DNA from: Alphaproteobacteria bacterium
GTDB lineage: Bacteria; Pseudomonadota; Alphaproteobacteria; Rhodospirillales; WMHbin7
DNA length: 60,596 nt
Assembly (NCBI GenBank): GCA_015232335.1
Contig: JADFZV010000016.1
Coordinates: forward strand, 1-60,596
Direction of reading: 5' to 3'
This document shows, one piece after another, positions 6,645 through 15,038 of the stretch; positions within the stretch are counted from its first letter, which is position 1; every line of letters begins with the position of its first letter. A program made the position numbers and the translations under genes. The notes under the pieces are model-generated. The model did no database searches. It was not told the DNA's origin and saw only the letters and a program-made list of their open reading frames with translations.

Positions 6645-9617
6645 CTACTCGATCCGCCCCAGCACGCGGGCAAGAAGAAGGTAGAGCTTGCCCACTTCGG
6701 CCGAGGTGAAGGTGGCGGTCAGCACGTCGGCACGGTCAGAGGACTTGGCCCTGGACAGCAAGTTCTCGAACTCGTTGACATAGCGCACCACGTAATCGCG
6801 GAACTGTCCGTCCTCGGCCACCTTGCGTCTTGCCTGATCGATCTTGCTGCGATCCAGGGTTTTCAGCAGGCGGCGCACGAAGACGGCCTGATCGCCCTTC
6901 TGGAAACGACGCCAGGTTTCATCGTCGATATCCGGCTGGAACAGGCGGGCCACATCGACCGCGATCGATTGCAGGCGCTCGACGACAAAGGCGGCTCCCT
7001 GCAGGAAGCTTTCCAGGCCCACCTCGGCCCGCATCTGTTTTAGCGACGCCGCCTGCTGCGCAGCAGCATCCGAGGTGCGGATCAGCTCGCCCACCTGACG
7101 CTCGAAGACGCCGCCCAACTCTTCCGCCTTGGCGGCGACGCGGTCGCCGGTGGCGAACAACTCGCCGGTCTGCGATTTCAGCTTGCCATAGACATCCTCG
7201 ACCTCGCGCACCGCCCCCTCGGCGGTATTGCCCAGATCGGCGGCCTGACGGCGGAAATTCTCGCCAGCGGCCCGCACATGGGCCACGGCGCGCTCGCTCG
7301 ATCCCACCAATTCGCGCATGCTCTGGCGCAGCATGTCGTTGACCGCCGCCACATTGGCCGAGGTGCGCCCGGCACTTTCTCCAAAGTCGGAACCGGTCTG
7401 GCGCAACACGTCGGTCAGGCTGCGCGCCTGCATATGCGCCTGATCCGAAGCCTCGGCCACGTCCTGCGACTGTTCCTTCAAGGCGTCGTTGAAGGCTTTC
7501 AAAAGCGCCAGGGACTCACCTGACACTCGGGCCAGCGTATCGCTCTGGCGCTCGATCTGACTGCCAACGTCCTTGACCTGGGTTTCGGCCTGATCGGCCA
7601 CATGAGCCAGCGTCTCGCCCTGGCGCTTCAAGGTCTCGCCGACCACTTGCAGACGCGATGTCGCGGTATCGGAAAGCTCGGCCAGTTGCTGGGTGCGCCG
7701 CTCCAGGGATTCACCCATGACATTGGTGCGCGTTGCCGCCTGCTCGGCGGCATCGACCATTTCGGAGGCCCGGGTCCGCAAGGCCTCGCCCAGGGCTTCG
7801 AGATCGAAGGCGACGCGGCTTGAGGTTGACGTCAGGTCGCTGGTCGATCCCCTGAGAACTTCGCCGATGGCCTTGATGCGGGCCATCGCCTGATCCGAAG
7901 TGGCGGTCAGGTGGCGCGACTGCTGCGACAACGAGGATTCGGACAATTTCGCCTGGGCCGCCACCACATTGGCGATGTCGGCCAGTTCCTGCGCCTGCTT
8001 CTTGAGCGCACCCCTGATCTGTTCGGCCAGTCGCTGGGACTGATCGCCGCCGCGCGACAGTTCGGCAATCAATTCCTTCATGGCCTCGGACAGGCTTTGC
8101 GCCCGGCTGGTCAGGCGCTCGTCGGCCTCGGCCAGCACCTTGGCCTGAGCCTGATAGCGCTCGCCCAGGGTCAGCATGCCCGCATTGGCCTTGTCGGTGC
8201 TGGCATTCAGCTCATCGGCGCGGGCCTGAACAAGACCCCCGATTTCTGTGATGCGTTCCTTGGCATCGGTGCTGGCCTCTTCCAGGGCGCGGCGCGAGCG
8301 GGTGAAGGATTCCTCGACCGAACGGAAACGCTCGAGGGCCGTATCGCTGGCTTGGCCCAATTCCCGCGACTGCACGGAAACGGCCTCCTCGACGATCTTC
8401 ACCCGGCCCAGCACGCGGCCGGAAACCTGCTCGATGGCTTCGACTTGGCGGCCCAGCATGGCATCGATACGCTCGCCGGTTTCGGAAACGCGCCGCCCCA
8501 CCTCGTCCAGCGAGAGAGCGCGCAGATTCAGTAATTCCTGCGACTTGCCGGTTTCATCGGCCAACCGGACGCCCATACCAGACAGGCTTTCGGCAGCCGA
8601 TTGGGCACTGGCCACCATCTTCGCCGTCTGCGCATCAACGATGCGGGCCATTTCTTCCGTCTTGATCTGTGCCGTCTCGGCGGCCTTGCTCAGATTTTCC
8701 TGCTGCTGGCGGGTCAGTTCCCCGATCGCCTTGGTGCGCGTTTCGGCTTCCAGCCCGGCCTGGGTCAGATTTCCAGCCAGGGTGCGCAGCAGCGATTCAG
8801 CCTCGCGGACTCGGGTCGCCGCCGATTCCGATGCCGCCGATACTTCGCCCACCTGATGGCGCAGCATGGCCTCGGCCTCACGCGCCCGGCCCGATGCCGC
8901 CTCGGCCACGCCTGAAAATTCGCGCACATGCTCGCCCAGCAGACGCACCGCCGTCTGCGCCCGATCCTCGACCGATCCAGCGGCGGCGGCCAATTCGTCG
9001 GTATGGCGCTTCAATTGGTTGCCCACAGCGGCCACATCCTGCGCCGCCGAAAGGGCTGCCCTGGTCAATTGCGTCGATTGGCGAGCCAAAAGATCGGAAA
9101 TCGCCTTGGCGCGCTCTTCCCCCTCGGCATCGGGAAAGAGCAACAAGCCCAGGCGCTCTTCAAAGCGCTGCAAAGAAGCGCTCTGTCCGCTCGCCCGCTC
9201 GAAATGGATGATGACCAGCCACAAAAGGGCCAATGGCAAGGCGACGCCGCCCAAAAGCCCCCCGAACTCGTGCGGCAGCATCGAGAAGAGATTGGCAAAA
9301 CCGATCGATTCATCGACATAGGACAGGGCCAGTCCCGCCCAGGCCAGACTGAGGCCAAGCCCGCCCCACAGGCGAAGACGCCGCCCCAAACTGGCGGGAC
9401 GCCGATTCCGCTCGGGCCTTATCGGACGCACCAAGGGCTCGAACAACTCCTCCTGGCGGGGCTGGGGAGATGCCGGCGGCGACGCTGGTGGCTCCGCAAC
9501 GGGCGGCGGCGGCAAAGCTTCGACCGCGGCAGACTCGAGCGCCGCCTTTTCAGCGTCGTAGGCGATCTTGAGCGAGCTTCCGCCCGGTCCCGGGCGCGGG
9601 CGCAATTCTTCGGCCAT
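6645..9617 (-). CDS. Membrane-anchored coiled-coil protein with 25-residue repeats
   Basis: A 990-residue protein: Pro/Ala-rich N-terminus (1-75, cytoplasmic), two predicted TM helices (about 83-100 and 119-138) joined by a short loop, a long Ala/Glu/Arg/Ser rod, and a separate C-terminal helical domain (860-990). The rod (174-859) can be cut into 27 consecutive units of exactly 25 residues, each with a hydrophobic at positions 4, 11 and 25, broken once by an 11-residue insert at about 374-384. Two N-terminal TM helices plus a long coil recall the polarity factor TipN of Caulobacter, but I cannot show homology. A perfect TATAAT sits at 9629-9634 on this strand, very close to the ATG. It stands alone. 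Confidence 0.85.
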   Translation of the reverse strand: MAEELRPRPGPGGSSLKIAYDAEKAALESAAVEALPPPPVAEPPASPPASPQPRQEELFEPLVRPIRPERNRRPASLGRRLRLWGGLGLSLAWAGLALSYVDESIGFANLFSMLPHEFGGLLGGVALPLALLWLVIIHFERASGQSASLQRFEERLGLLLFPDAEGEERAKAISDLLARQSTQLTRAALSAAQDVAAVGNQLKRHTDELAAAAGSVEDRAQTAVRLLGEHVREFSGVAEAASGRAREAEAMLRHQVGEVSAASESAATRVREAESLLRTLAGNLTQAGLEAETRTKAIGELTRQQQENLSKAAETAQIKTEEMARIVDAQTAKMVASAQSAAESLSGMGVRLADETGKSQELLNLRALSLDEVGRRVSETGERIDAMLGRQVEAIEQVSGRVLGRVKIVEEAVSVQSRELGQASDTALERFRSVEESFTRSRRALEEASTDAKERITEIGGLVQARADELNASTDKANAGMLTLGERYQAQAKVLAEADERLTSRAQSLSEAMKELIAELSRGGDQSQRLAEQIRGALKKQAQELADIANVVAAQAKLSESSLSQQSRHLTATSDQAMARIKAIGEVLRGSTSDLTSTSSRVAFDLEALGEALRTRASEMVDAAEQAATRTNVMGESLERRTQQLAELSDTATSRLQVVGETLKRQGETLAHVADQAETQVKDVGSQIERQSDTLARVSGESLALLKAFNDALKEQSQDVAEASDQAHMQARSLTDVLRQTGSDFGESAGRTSANVAAVNDMLRQSMRELVGSSERAVAHVRAAGENFRRQAADLGNTAEGAVREVEDVYGKLKSQTGELFATGDRVAAKAEELGGVFERQVGELIRTSDAAAQQAASLKQMRAEVGLESFLQGAAFVVERLQSIAVDVARLFQPDIDDETWRRFQKGDQAVFVRRLLKTLDRSKIDQARRKVAEDGQFRDYVVRYVNEFENLLSRAKSSDRADVLTATFTSAEVGKLYLLLARVLGRIE

Positions 9618-9828
9618 CGGATATCCTTATTATACTCCCTCAAGGGTCCATCGGTTCCCCTTTAGCGTCAACGGATTTCTCGCTATCCAAGTCCCCCCTA
9701 CAAGACCTAGTTTTGAGCCAGGCTTTGCCTACCAGAATATGAAAGTCACCTTGTATCCTGCCGCTTCGTTCCCATCTCTTTTGAACTAGGGATCGATAAA
9801 ACCCTGTTTTTCGGCTTAGAGACTGAAG

Positions 9829-10347
9829 ATGAGCGATAATCGCCTCCCTTTGGCCGCTCCTTCCATGTGCGGCGCCATCGACATGCGGATTGGGCGCGAC
9901 GGCGTCTGGTTCTACAAAGGCTCCCCCATCACCCGCAAAGAGATGGTCTGCCTGTTCGCTTCCGCCCTGAAACGACAGGAAGACGGCAGTTTTTGGCTGA
10001 TCACGCCTGTCGAAATCGCCCGGATCGAGGTCGAGGACGCCCCCTTTCTGGCCGTCGAGCTGTTTTCCTCGGGCTCGGGCGCCCTGCGGGTGGTCAGCTT
10101 CAGGACCAATATCGACGAGTTGGTGACGGTGGACCGCCTGCACCCTTTGCGAATCGAGCCCGACCCCAAAACCGGCGAGCCTGTGCCTTATGTCCTGGTG
10201 CGCGACGGGCTGGAAGCCAAACTGGCTCGTCCAGTATATTATGAGATGGTGGCGCTGGGCCACGAGGAAACGACAGCCCAAGGAACTCAGTTCGGTCTAT
10301 GGAGCAGCGGCATCTTCTTTCCCCTGGGCAAGCTGGAAGAGGCGTGA
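9829..10347 (+). CDS. DUF1285 family protein
   Basis: A 172-residue cytoplasmic protein with the DUF1285 pattern: CGAIDMRIGRDGVWFYKGSP (14-33), ITRKEMVCLFASAL, then FWLITPVEIARIEVEDAPF. The family is widespread in Proteobacteria and structurally characterised but without known activity. It opens a forward operon: the NUDIX gene begins with GTG overlapping this stop (GTGA), followed by tlyA one base after the NUDIX stop. Confidence 0.85.
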   Translation: MSDNRLPLAAPSMCGAIDMRIGRDGVWFYKGSPITRKEMVCLFASALKRQEDGSFWLITPVEIARIEVEDAPFLAVELFSSGSGALRVVSFRTNIDELVTVDRLHPLRIEPDPKTGEPVPYVLVRDGLEAKLARPVYYEMVALGHEETTAQGTQFGLWSSGIFFPLGKLEEA

Positions 10348-10991
10348 CGGAGCGATCCTGTTCCTTTACGCGCGAAAGCCTGTCCGACCTGCTTTCCAGC
10401 CGCAGACCAGGCCGACGGACAAGCCCCAGCCTTCAGCCTTTGCGCGGCGATGCCGATCTCAATCCCGGCATGACGCCCTTGGCCGCCCCTCGCCCGGCTG
10501 CCGTGCTGGTTGGCTTGGTTGAGCGCGAAGAGGGGTTTACGGTTTTGCTGACCCGGCGCACCGAGCATCTGGCCCATCATGCCGGACAAGTCAGCTTTCC
10601 TGGCGGGCGAATCGAGGACAGGGACGGCACCCCGGCCCAGGCGGCGCTTCGCGAAACCGAAGAGGAAATCGGGCTTCACCGCTCGCATATCGATCTAATC
10701 GGGCGGCTTGACGATTATGTGACCGGCACGGGTTTTATCGTTACCCCGCTGGTAGGACTTATTCGCCCGCCCTTCGACATCGAACCCGATCCTTTCGAAG
10801 TGGCGGAGATTTTCGAGGTTCCGCTTTCCTTTCTGCTGGACCCCAACAACCACCAAACCTGTGAGAAAGTAATTCGCGGGGCAGAACTGCGCTATTTTGC
10901 CATGCCTTATGGCCGCCATTTCATATGGGGGGCAACGGCGGGCATCTTGATGAATCTCTACGAAGTTCTTCACCAGACGCGAGGGTATTAA
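10344..10991 (+). CDS. NUDIX hydrolase, CoA-pyrophosphatase (NudL) type
   Basis: A 215-residue protein if started at the GTG overlapping the DUF1285 stop; a longer version from 10299 is less likely. It carries the UPF0035 motif LLTRRTEHLAHHAGQVSFPGGR and the NUDIX core with ALRETEEEIGL, the combination typical of CoA diphosphatases that cut CoA into 3',5'-ADP and 4'-phosphopantetheine. E. coli NudL (YeaB) is 192 residues, so length fits. It sits between DUF1285 and tlyA, an order seen often in Alphaproteobacteria (recalled, not checked). Confidence 0.9.
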   Translation: MTERSCSFTRESLSDLLSSRRPGRRTSPSLQPLRGDADLNPGMTPLAAPRPAAVLVGLVEREEGFTVLLTRRTEHLAHHAGQVSFPGGRIEDRDGTPAQAALRETEEEIGLHRSHIDLIGRLDDYVTGTGFIVTPLVGLIRPPFDIEPDPFEVAEIFEVPLSFLLDPNNHQTCEKVIRGAELRYFAMPYGRHFIWGATAGILMNLYEVLHQTRGY

Positions 10992-10992
10992 G

Positions 10993-11742
10993 GTGGCAAA
11001 GCTGCGGCTTGACCAGATGCTGGTGGATCGCGGGCTGTCCGAAAGCCGCGCCAAGGCACAGGCCTTGATCATGGCCGGTCTGGTCTGGTCGGGCGACAGG
11101 CGGCTCGACAAGCCGGGGCTGGCCCTGGCCGAAGAAACAGCGATTGAGCTAAAGGGCCAGGATCATCCCTTTGTTTCGCGTGGCGGATTGAAGCTGGCTC
11201 ATGCTCTGGCTCATTTTAACCTGGACCCCAAAGACATGGTGGCCCTTGACGTCGGCGCCAGTACCGGAGGCTTTACCGATGTGCTTTTGCAAAATGGCGC
11301 CGCCAAGGTCTATGCCGTCGATGTCGGCCATGGACAATTGGCCTGGAAGCTGCGCACCGATGCCAAGGTCGTCGTCCTGGAACGCACCAATGCGCGTTAT
11401 CTGACGCAAGAGCAGATTCCCCAGCCGGTGGACATGGTGGTCTGCGATGCCAGCTTCATCGGCCTTGAAACCATCTTGCCGGCCGCCCTGGCCCTGACCA
11501 AGCCGCAAGCCTGGCTGGTCGCCCTGATCAAGCCGCAATTCGAAGTCGGCAAGGGGCGCGTGGGCAAGGGCGGCGTGGTGCGCGATCCCGCCTTGCATGC
11601 CGAAGTGTGCGAACGCATCTCCGGCTGGATCGGCGGCCTTCAGGACTGGCAGGTCCTGGGAATCGAGCCCAGCCCGATTTTGGGCCCGGAAGGCAATGTC
11701 GAGTTCCTGCTGGCTGCGCAAAAGAACGCATATTCTCCCTGA
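10993..11742 (+). CDS. tlyA: TlyA family rRNA 2'-O-methyltransferase / haemolysin A
   Basis: A 249-residue protein with an N-terminal S4 RNA-binding domain (about 3-60, RLDQMLVDRGLSESRAKAQALI) and a C-terminal FtsJ/RrmJ-like SAM methyltransferase (AdoMet loop ALDVGASTGGFTDVLL at about 85-100). Catalytic Lys/Asp positions of the K-D-K-E type can be seen (FVSRGGLKL, VVCDASF, ALIKPQFEVGK, NVEFLL). TlyA methylates C1409 of 16S and C1920 of 23S rRNA in mycobacteria; a single-rRNA form is usual in other bacteria. GTG start one base after the NUDIX stop. Confidence 0.92.
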   Translation: MAKLRLDQMLVDRGLSESRAKAQALIMAGLVWSGDRRLDKPGLALAEETAIELKGQDHPFVSRGGLKLAHALAHFNLDPKDMVALDVGASTGGFTDVLLQNGAAKVYAVDVGHGQLAWKLRTDAKVVVLERTNARYLTQEQIPQPVDMVVCDASFIGLETILPAALALTKPQAWLVALIKPQFEVGKGRVGKGGVVRDPALHAEVCERISGWIGGLQDWQVLGIEPSPILGPEGNVEFLLAAQKNAYSP

Positions 11743-11762
11743 TCCCTTATCCAGGAGGCCCC

Positions 11763-12335
11763 ATGCCCCAACCCGATCATATCGTCCGCATACCCCTGCC
11801 TTCACCCGACAGCCTGGACGAAGACCTCAAAAAATATTTCGCCAAGTGCCAGGAGAAGCTGGGGCTGGTGCCCTATGTTTTGCAGGCCTATACGGCAAGA
11901 CCCTCGAAACTTCGCAATTTCATCAGCTTCTACAACGAATTGATGCTTGCCGAATCGGGCCTCTCCAAGCTCGAACGCGAGATGATTGCCGTTGTCGTTT
12001 CGTCGCATAACCGCTGCTATTACTGTCTGGTGGCCCATGGACAGGCGGTGCGCCAGCTTTCTGGTGACCCGCAATTGGGCGAGATGATGGTCATGAACTA
12101 CCGGGTGGCGGAGCTTTCTGGTCGCCAGCGGGCCATGCTGGACTTTGCCTGGAAGCTGACCGCTGACCCCCAGGGGATCAACGAGGCCGACCGCCAGGGC
12201 CTTAGAAACGCCGGATTTTTGGAAAGCGACATCTTCGATATCTGCGACGTAACGGCTTTCTTCAATTACACCAACAGGATGGCCCATGGGCTCGATATGA
12301 TGCCGAATCCCGACTATCATGGCCTAAGCCGCTAA
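11763..12335 (+). CDS. AhpD-like / carboxymuconolactone decarboxylase family protein
   Basis: A 190-residue helical protein of the peroxidase-related AhpD-like group. The redox motif C-Y-Y-C-L-V-A-H (CxxC-x3-H) is intact, and the second half has the DFAWKLTADP and FFNYTNRMAHGLDM motifs of this subfamily. Such proteins reduce peroxides through a disulfide relay. ATG 11763 is preceded by AGGAGG at about 11752-11757, deciding the start against an upstream in-frame codon that would overlap tlyA. It probably shares the tlyA transcript (20-base gap). Confidence 0.88.
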   Translation: MPQPDHIVRIPLPSPDSLDEDLKKYFAKCQEKLGLVPYVLQAYTARPSKLRNFISFYNELMLAESGLSKLEREMIAVVVSSHNRCYYCLVAHGQAVRQLSGDPQLGEMMVMNYRVAELSGRQRAMLDFAWKLTADPQGINEADRQGLRNAGFLESDIFDICDVTAFFNYTNRMAHGLDMMPNPDYHGLSR

Positions 12336-12452
12336 CCCTTCGAAACATCTGGGTAAAAAACGCAGAATTATTGTTGTTAATTTAGCAAATGTGTACTTGC
12401 GTTAACCCCGGAATGTGCGTAGATTGATCTATCGTGTTCTAGAAAGGAACGC

Positions 12453-12890
12453 ATGGGGGCCACAATGAGAGTAGCACCATTAGACAGCCCAAGTCCGACA
12501 GTGCAGCGGCAAGAAGCCGTAAAGCCTGAACCGGCACCTCAACCCGAAGCCAAGCAGGCTGGACAGGGAATGGGCTTTATCAGCCCAGTCATCCATGTCG
12601 ACAGCGAAGCTGGCGTCGCCATTTTGCAGTATCGCGACAAGATGTCGGGAGACGTTACCGCACAATTTCCTTCCGAAACGGTGGTCAAACGCTACCGCGA
12701 GGGTGAGGTCGTGGCCCATCAGGGTCAGTCGATGTCACCCGAGCCGAAGTCGGGTGCCACGGGCGGAGAGACAAGTGCGGCTCCGGCTCCGGCAACACCG
12801 ACGCCCGGTGAGGGCGGCAGCAGCGGTGGTGGCGGAACTTCAACGGGCGGCGGCGAAGGCTCTTCCGGCGGCGGCTCCGCCAAGAGCTAG
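12453..12890 (+). CDS. Small FlaG-like protein with Gly/Ser-rich tail
   Basis: A 145-residue cytoplasmic protein. Residues 42-86 (FISPVIHVDSEAGVAILQYRD then QFPSETVVKRYR) resemble the core of FlaG-like proteins: a short beta hairpin followed by a conserved P-S-E-x-V-V. The C-terminal 45 residues are a Gly/Ser/Thr/Pro-rich disordered tail. AAAGGAA precedes the ATG. FlaG proteins influence flagellar filament length, but no flagellar gene is nearby, so the role is uncertain. A clear hairpin follows the gene. Confidence 0.6.
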   Translation: MGATMRVAPLDSPSPTVQRQEAVKPEPAPQPEAKQAGQGMGFISPVIHVDSEAGVAILQYRDKMSGDVTAQFPSETVVKRYREGEVVAHQGQSMSPEPKSGATGGETSAAPAPATPTPGEGGSSGGGGTSTGGGEGSSGGGSAKS

Positions 12891-12911
12891 GGCATTTCAA
12901 GCCTTGCAATT

Positions 12912-12942
12912 AACGGCCCGATGGCGAGCCATCGGGGCCGTT
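12912..12942 (+). terminator. Hairpin terminator after the FlaG-like gene
   Basis: A long inverted repeat (AACGGCCCGATGGC against GCCATCGGGGCCGTT, three-base loop, one bulge) lies 21 bases after the stop codon. A weak T-rich tract (TCTATTTTTC) follows about ten bases later. The short T tract makes it a likely but not ideal intrinsic terminator. Confidence 0.7.
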
Positions 12943-12991
12943 CAACTGCGTCTATTTTTCTATGCGTCCGCAGACGGGACAGGCCGCTAGG

Positions 12992-13099
12992 TGTGAAGTC
13001 TCAGGAGGTTGTTCACTCGGCCCGGACCTGGGAAGCTGATGTTGTCGAGACATTGGCTGAACAGGAGGAGCCAAATGGACAACCTCCTGAGACTTCACA
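12992..13099. repeat. 108-base element bounded by perfect 21-base inverted repeats
   Basis: Arms TGTGAAGTCTCAGGAGGTTGT (12992-13012) and its exact reverse complement (13079-13099) enclose 66 bases. No flanking target-site duplication is obvious, and the interior has no complete transposase. Short frames across it (for example one reading RTWEADVVETLAEQEE) may be debris of one. It looks like the terminal repeats of a deleted insertion sequence or a small non-autonomous element, placed where core chromosome gives way to the accessory region. Confidence 0.65.
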
Positions 13100-13123
13100 T
13101 CAAGGTAGACAACTTCATAAGCT

Positions 13124-14818
13124 CTAAAAAAACTTCAAGGCCTGCATCCAGAATCGACTTGAAGCACTCTTCGGGTCTGATGCGACCGCTTCGTTGCCGA
13201 GCCCGTGGGCGAAGTATGCTTTTAGGCTATAATCATTTGCTTCAGCCCAAGTGACGCCGAACCCCGCTCCGCCCAGCGTTCTTCCGTTCTGGCCTGATGC
13301 CCAGGGCCTTTTATTGATCATAACGCTTCCAACATCAACAAAGCCAATCAACTGCATCTGACCGGGCAGATATGGATAGAACTTAGGAAGAAGATATCTG
13401 ACCTCTAGATTCGCCACATAGCCCTGATCGCCATAGGCCTCGCCTTCCGGGTAAGCCCGCACCCCATACATGCCCCCCAACTCCATCTTTTCTGACGCGT
13501 CCAGATTTCTTGATGCGAATTGCCCATTGAAGGCGGCGCTCAGTGATAAGGAGTCCGTCACGCTTTGCAGTCGCGAGAAATTGGCGCCAATCTTTCTGAA
13601 CTGACCATCGCTTCGTGCTGTTTCGGTGTCGAATGTCTCCATAACGAAGGTTTTTATGTCAACATTGCCCGATGTGAGCGTCACTGAAAATGCCGTTTGT
13701 CCGCCTCCGGCAAAATCATCGCGATGGTCTCCAGACAGGCTGGCCATCAATACCCGAGCCCTTTTCCCACTGACCGTTAGTTCTGAAGCCACTTTGTCTT
13801 GAAACGTTTTGGCATCATAAGCAAGCTGTGCGTAAAGGCTGCTTTGGCGTGACCGGGCCAACGGGTAGCGACCAAAGATGCTGGCGATTCTCGCCGTTCC
13901 CGTTGCATCCAGACTATCGAGCTCTTTGCCAAGTGCGTATTTTACCCCGCTATAGGCAATTCCGGCCGTCGCCTTGCCCATTTGTATCTGATAGGAAGCA
14001 CGGGCATATTTAAGCCCCTCGCCTGAGGTTAGTGTTCGTAGCGAAACAACGTCCCCCAGGCCGCTTGGGTTATTGATATTTGTCATAGAGCCCAGTCGAT
14101 AGAGTCCGGTCAGGCGATTTCCCGCGTTGTCGGCGTCTAGGCTTCCTGTCATCCGTTCTCCGGGTAGAATATCCACGATAAGGTCGGAGGTTCCAACCGA
14201 AGCGCCTGGAACCAAGCTTGATTTGACGAAGATACCTGGAATATCGGAGAGAAGCAGCAGGCGGTTCTCAAGCGGAGCCGACTTGATCGGATCAGCCTTG
14301 TTAAGGCCTTCAAGAATACCCTTGGCAAGATTATCGGAGAGATTAGTCTCGTTTCTAAGCGTGAAGTTGTCATATTTCCCGACCATCACGGCGATGGTAA
14401 CACTTCCGTCTACAATGTCCTGCGGCGGCAGATAGACCTGGGCGACGAAGTAGCCGTTTTTATGATAGTGATCCGCAATTTTTGTCGCCATGTCGCGCAA
14501 GTCTAACAGCGTCATCTGGCTTCCCGGCTTAAAACCGGCGACCCGCAGCAGTTCATCCTGAGTATAGAATTCCGCCCCAGCAATCTTCAGGCTTTTGACC
14601 ATGATTCTTTCGCCTTGCGGATCCAAAGGGGCAGGAGCCGGGCTGGGCAATATGTCGATTTTGGGCGCATCTTTTCGCAAAGCGGGAGCGGGCGGAATCT
14701 GCTTCAATTGCCCGCCTGCATCCAAAGGTGTCGCGGCAAAGGAGCCTTGCCAATGAGCGATCAACAGAAGCGGCAGAATGAAGCTTGGTTTGCGCCAGGA
14801 GCGGAACGTCGGTTTCAT
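13124..14818 (-). CDS. TpsB-type outer-membrane transporter (ShlB/FhaC/HecB family)
   Basis: A 564-residue outer-membrane protein of two-partner secretion systems. It has a signal peptide (1-28), a Pro-rich linker with DAPKIDILPSPAPAP, a POTRA domain (about 75-150, VKSLKIAGAEFYTQDELL), a second POTRA-like stretch, and a 16-strand barrel region whose signature GMYGVRAYPEGEAYGDQG lies about 130 residues before the C-terminus. The protein ends in Phe, as barrel proteins do. POTRA domains bind the TpsA substrate in the periplasm. No TpsA exoprotein with a haemagglutinin-type secretion domain is in the window. ATG 14818 gives the clean signal peptide. A FixJ-like box lies 203 bases upstream. Confidence 0.9.
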   Translation of the reverse strand: MKPTFRSWRKPSFILPLLLIAHWQGSFAATPLDAGGQLKQIPPAPALRKDAPKIDILPSPAPAPLDPQGERIMVKSLKIAGAEFYTQDELLRVAGFKPGSQMTLLDLRDMATKIADHYHKNGYFVAQVYLPPQDIVDGSVTIAVMVGKYDNFTLRNETNLSDNLAKGILEGLNKADPIKSAPLENRLLLLSDIPGIFVKSSLVPGASVGTSDLIVDILPGERMTGSLDADNAGNRLTGLYRLGSMTNINNPSGLGDVVSLRTLTSGEGLKYARASYQIQMGKATAGIAYSGVKYALGKELDSLDATGTARIASIFGRYPLARSRQSSLYAQLAYDAKTFQDKVASELTVSGKRARVLMASLSGDHRDDFAGGGQTAFSVTLTSGNVDIKTFVMETFDTETARSDGQFRKIGANFSRLQSVTDSLSLSAAFNGQFASRNLDASEKMELGGMYGVRAYPEGEAYGDQGYVANLEVRYLLPKFYPYLPGQMQLIGFVDVGSVMINKRPWASGQNGRTLGGAGFGVTWAEANDYSLKAYFAHGLGNEAVASDPKSASSRFWMQALKFF

Positions 14819-15020
14819 AAAGAGAACGCCCTTGAGCCGTTCATCTTCCCCTCGGCCCCTGTCCAAAAGCAGCGCGCCCGGCTCGGTTTCGCATTTCCAA
14901 GATATGAACAGCGCCTGTTCTGAAGATGACCGGCATAAGAGCGTTTCTCATCATTGTCGGAACACCGACTAGCTATGGTGCTTTGCCATTCATACACGAC
15001 AAGATATTGATTTGTTAGAT

Positions 15021-15034
15021 TCGGAAACTACTCA
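15021..15034 (-). promoter_or_regulatory. FixJ-type box upstream of tpsB-like gene
   Basis: Read on the reverse strand the site is TGAGTAGTTTCCGA, an exact match to the consensus of this window. It lies 203 bases before the tpsB-like ATG (14818) and just after the stop of the HD-GYP gene. Resemblance to the GTAMGTAG core of FixJ sites is from memory of the S. meliloti fixK promoter; function is inferred. Confidence 0.55.
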
Positions 15035-15038
15035 GATG

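Noticed and set aside
6830..8915. Several 70-200-codon forward frames inside the coiled-coil gene
   Set aside because: Shadows of a GC-rich, repetitive reverse gene; no conserved motifs or ribosome sites.
9629..9640. TATAAT upstream of the coiled-coil gene as a full promoter
   Set aside because: No -35 at 16-18 bases, and the start of RNA would fall at the ATG; noted in the gene entry only.
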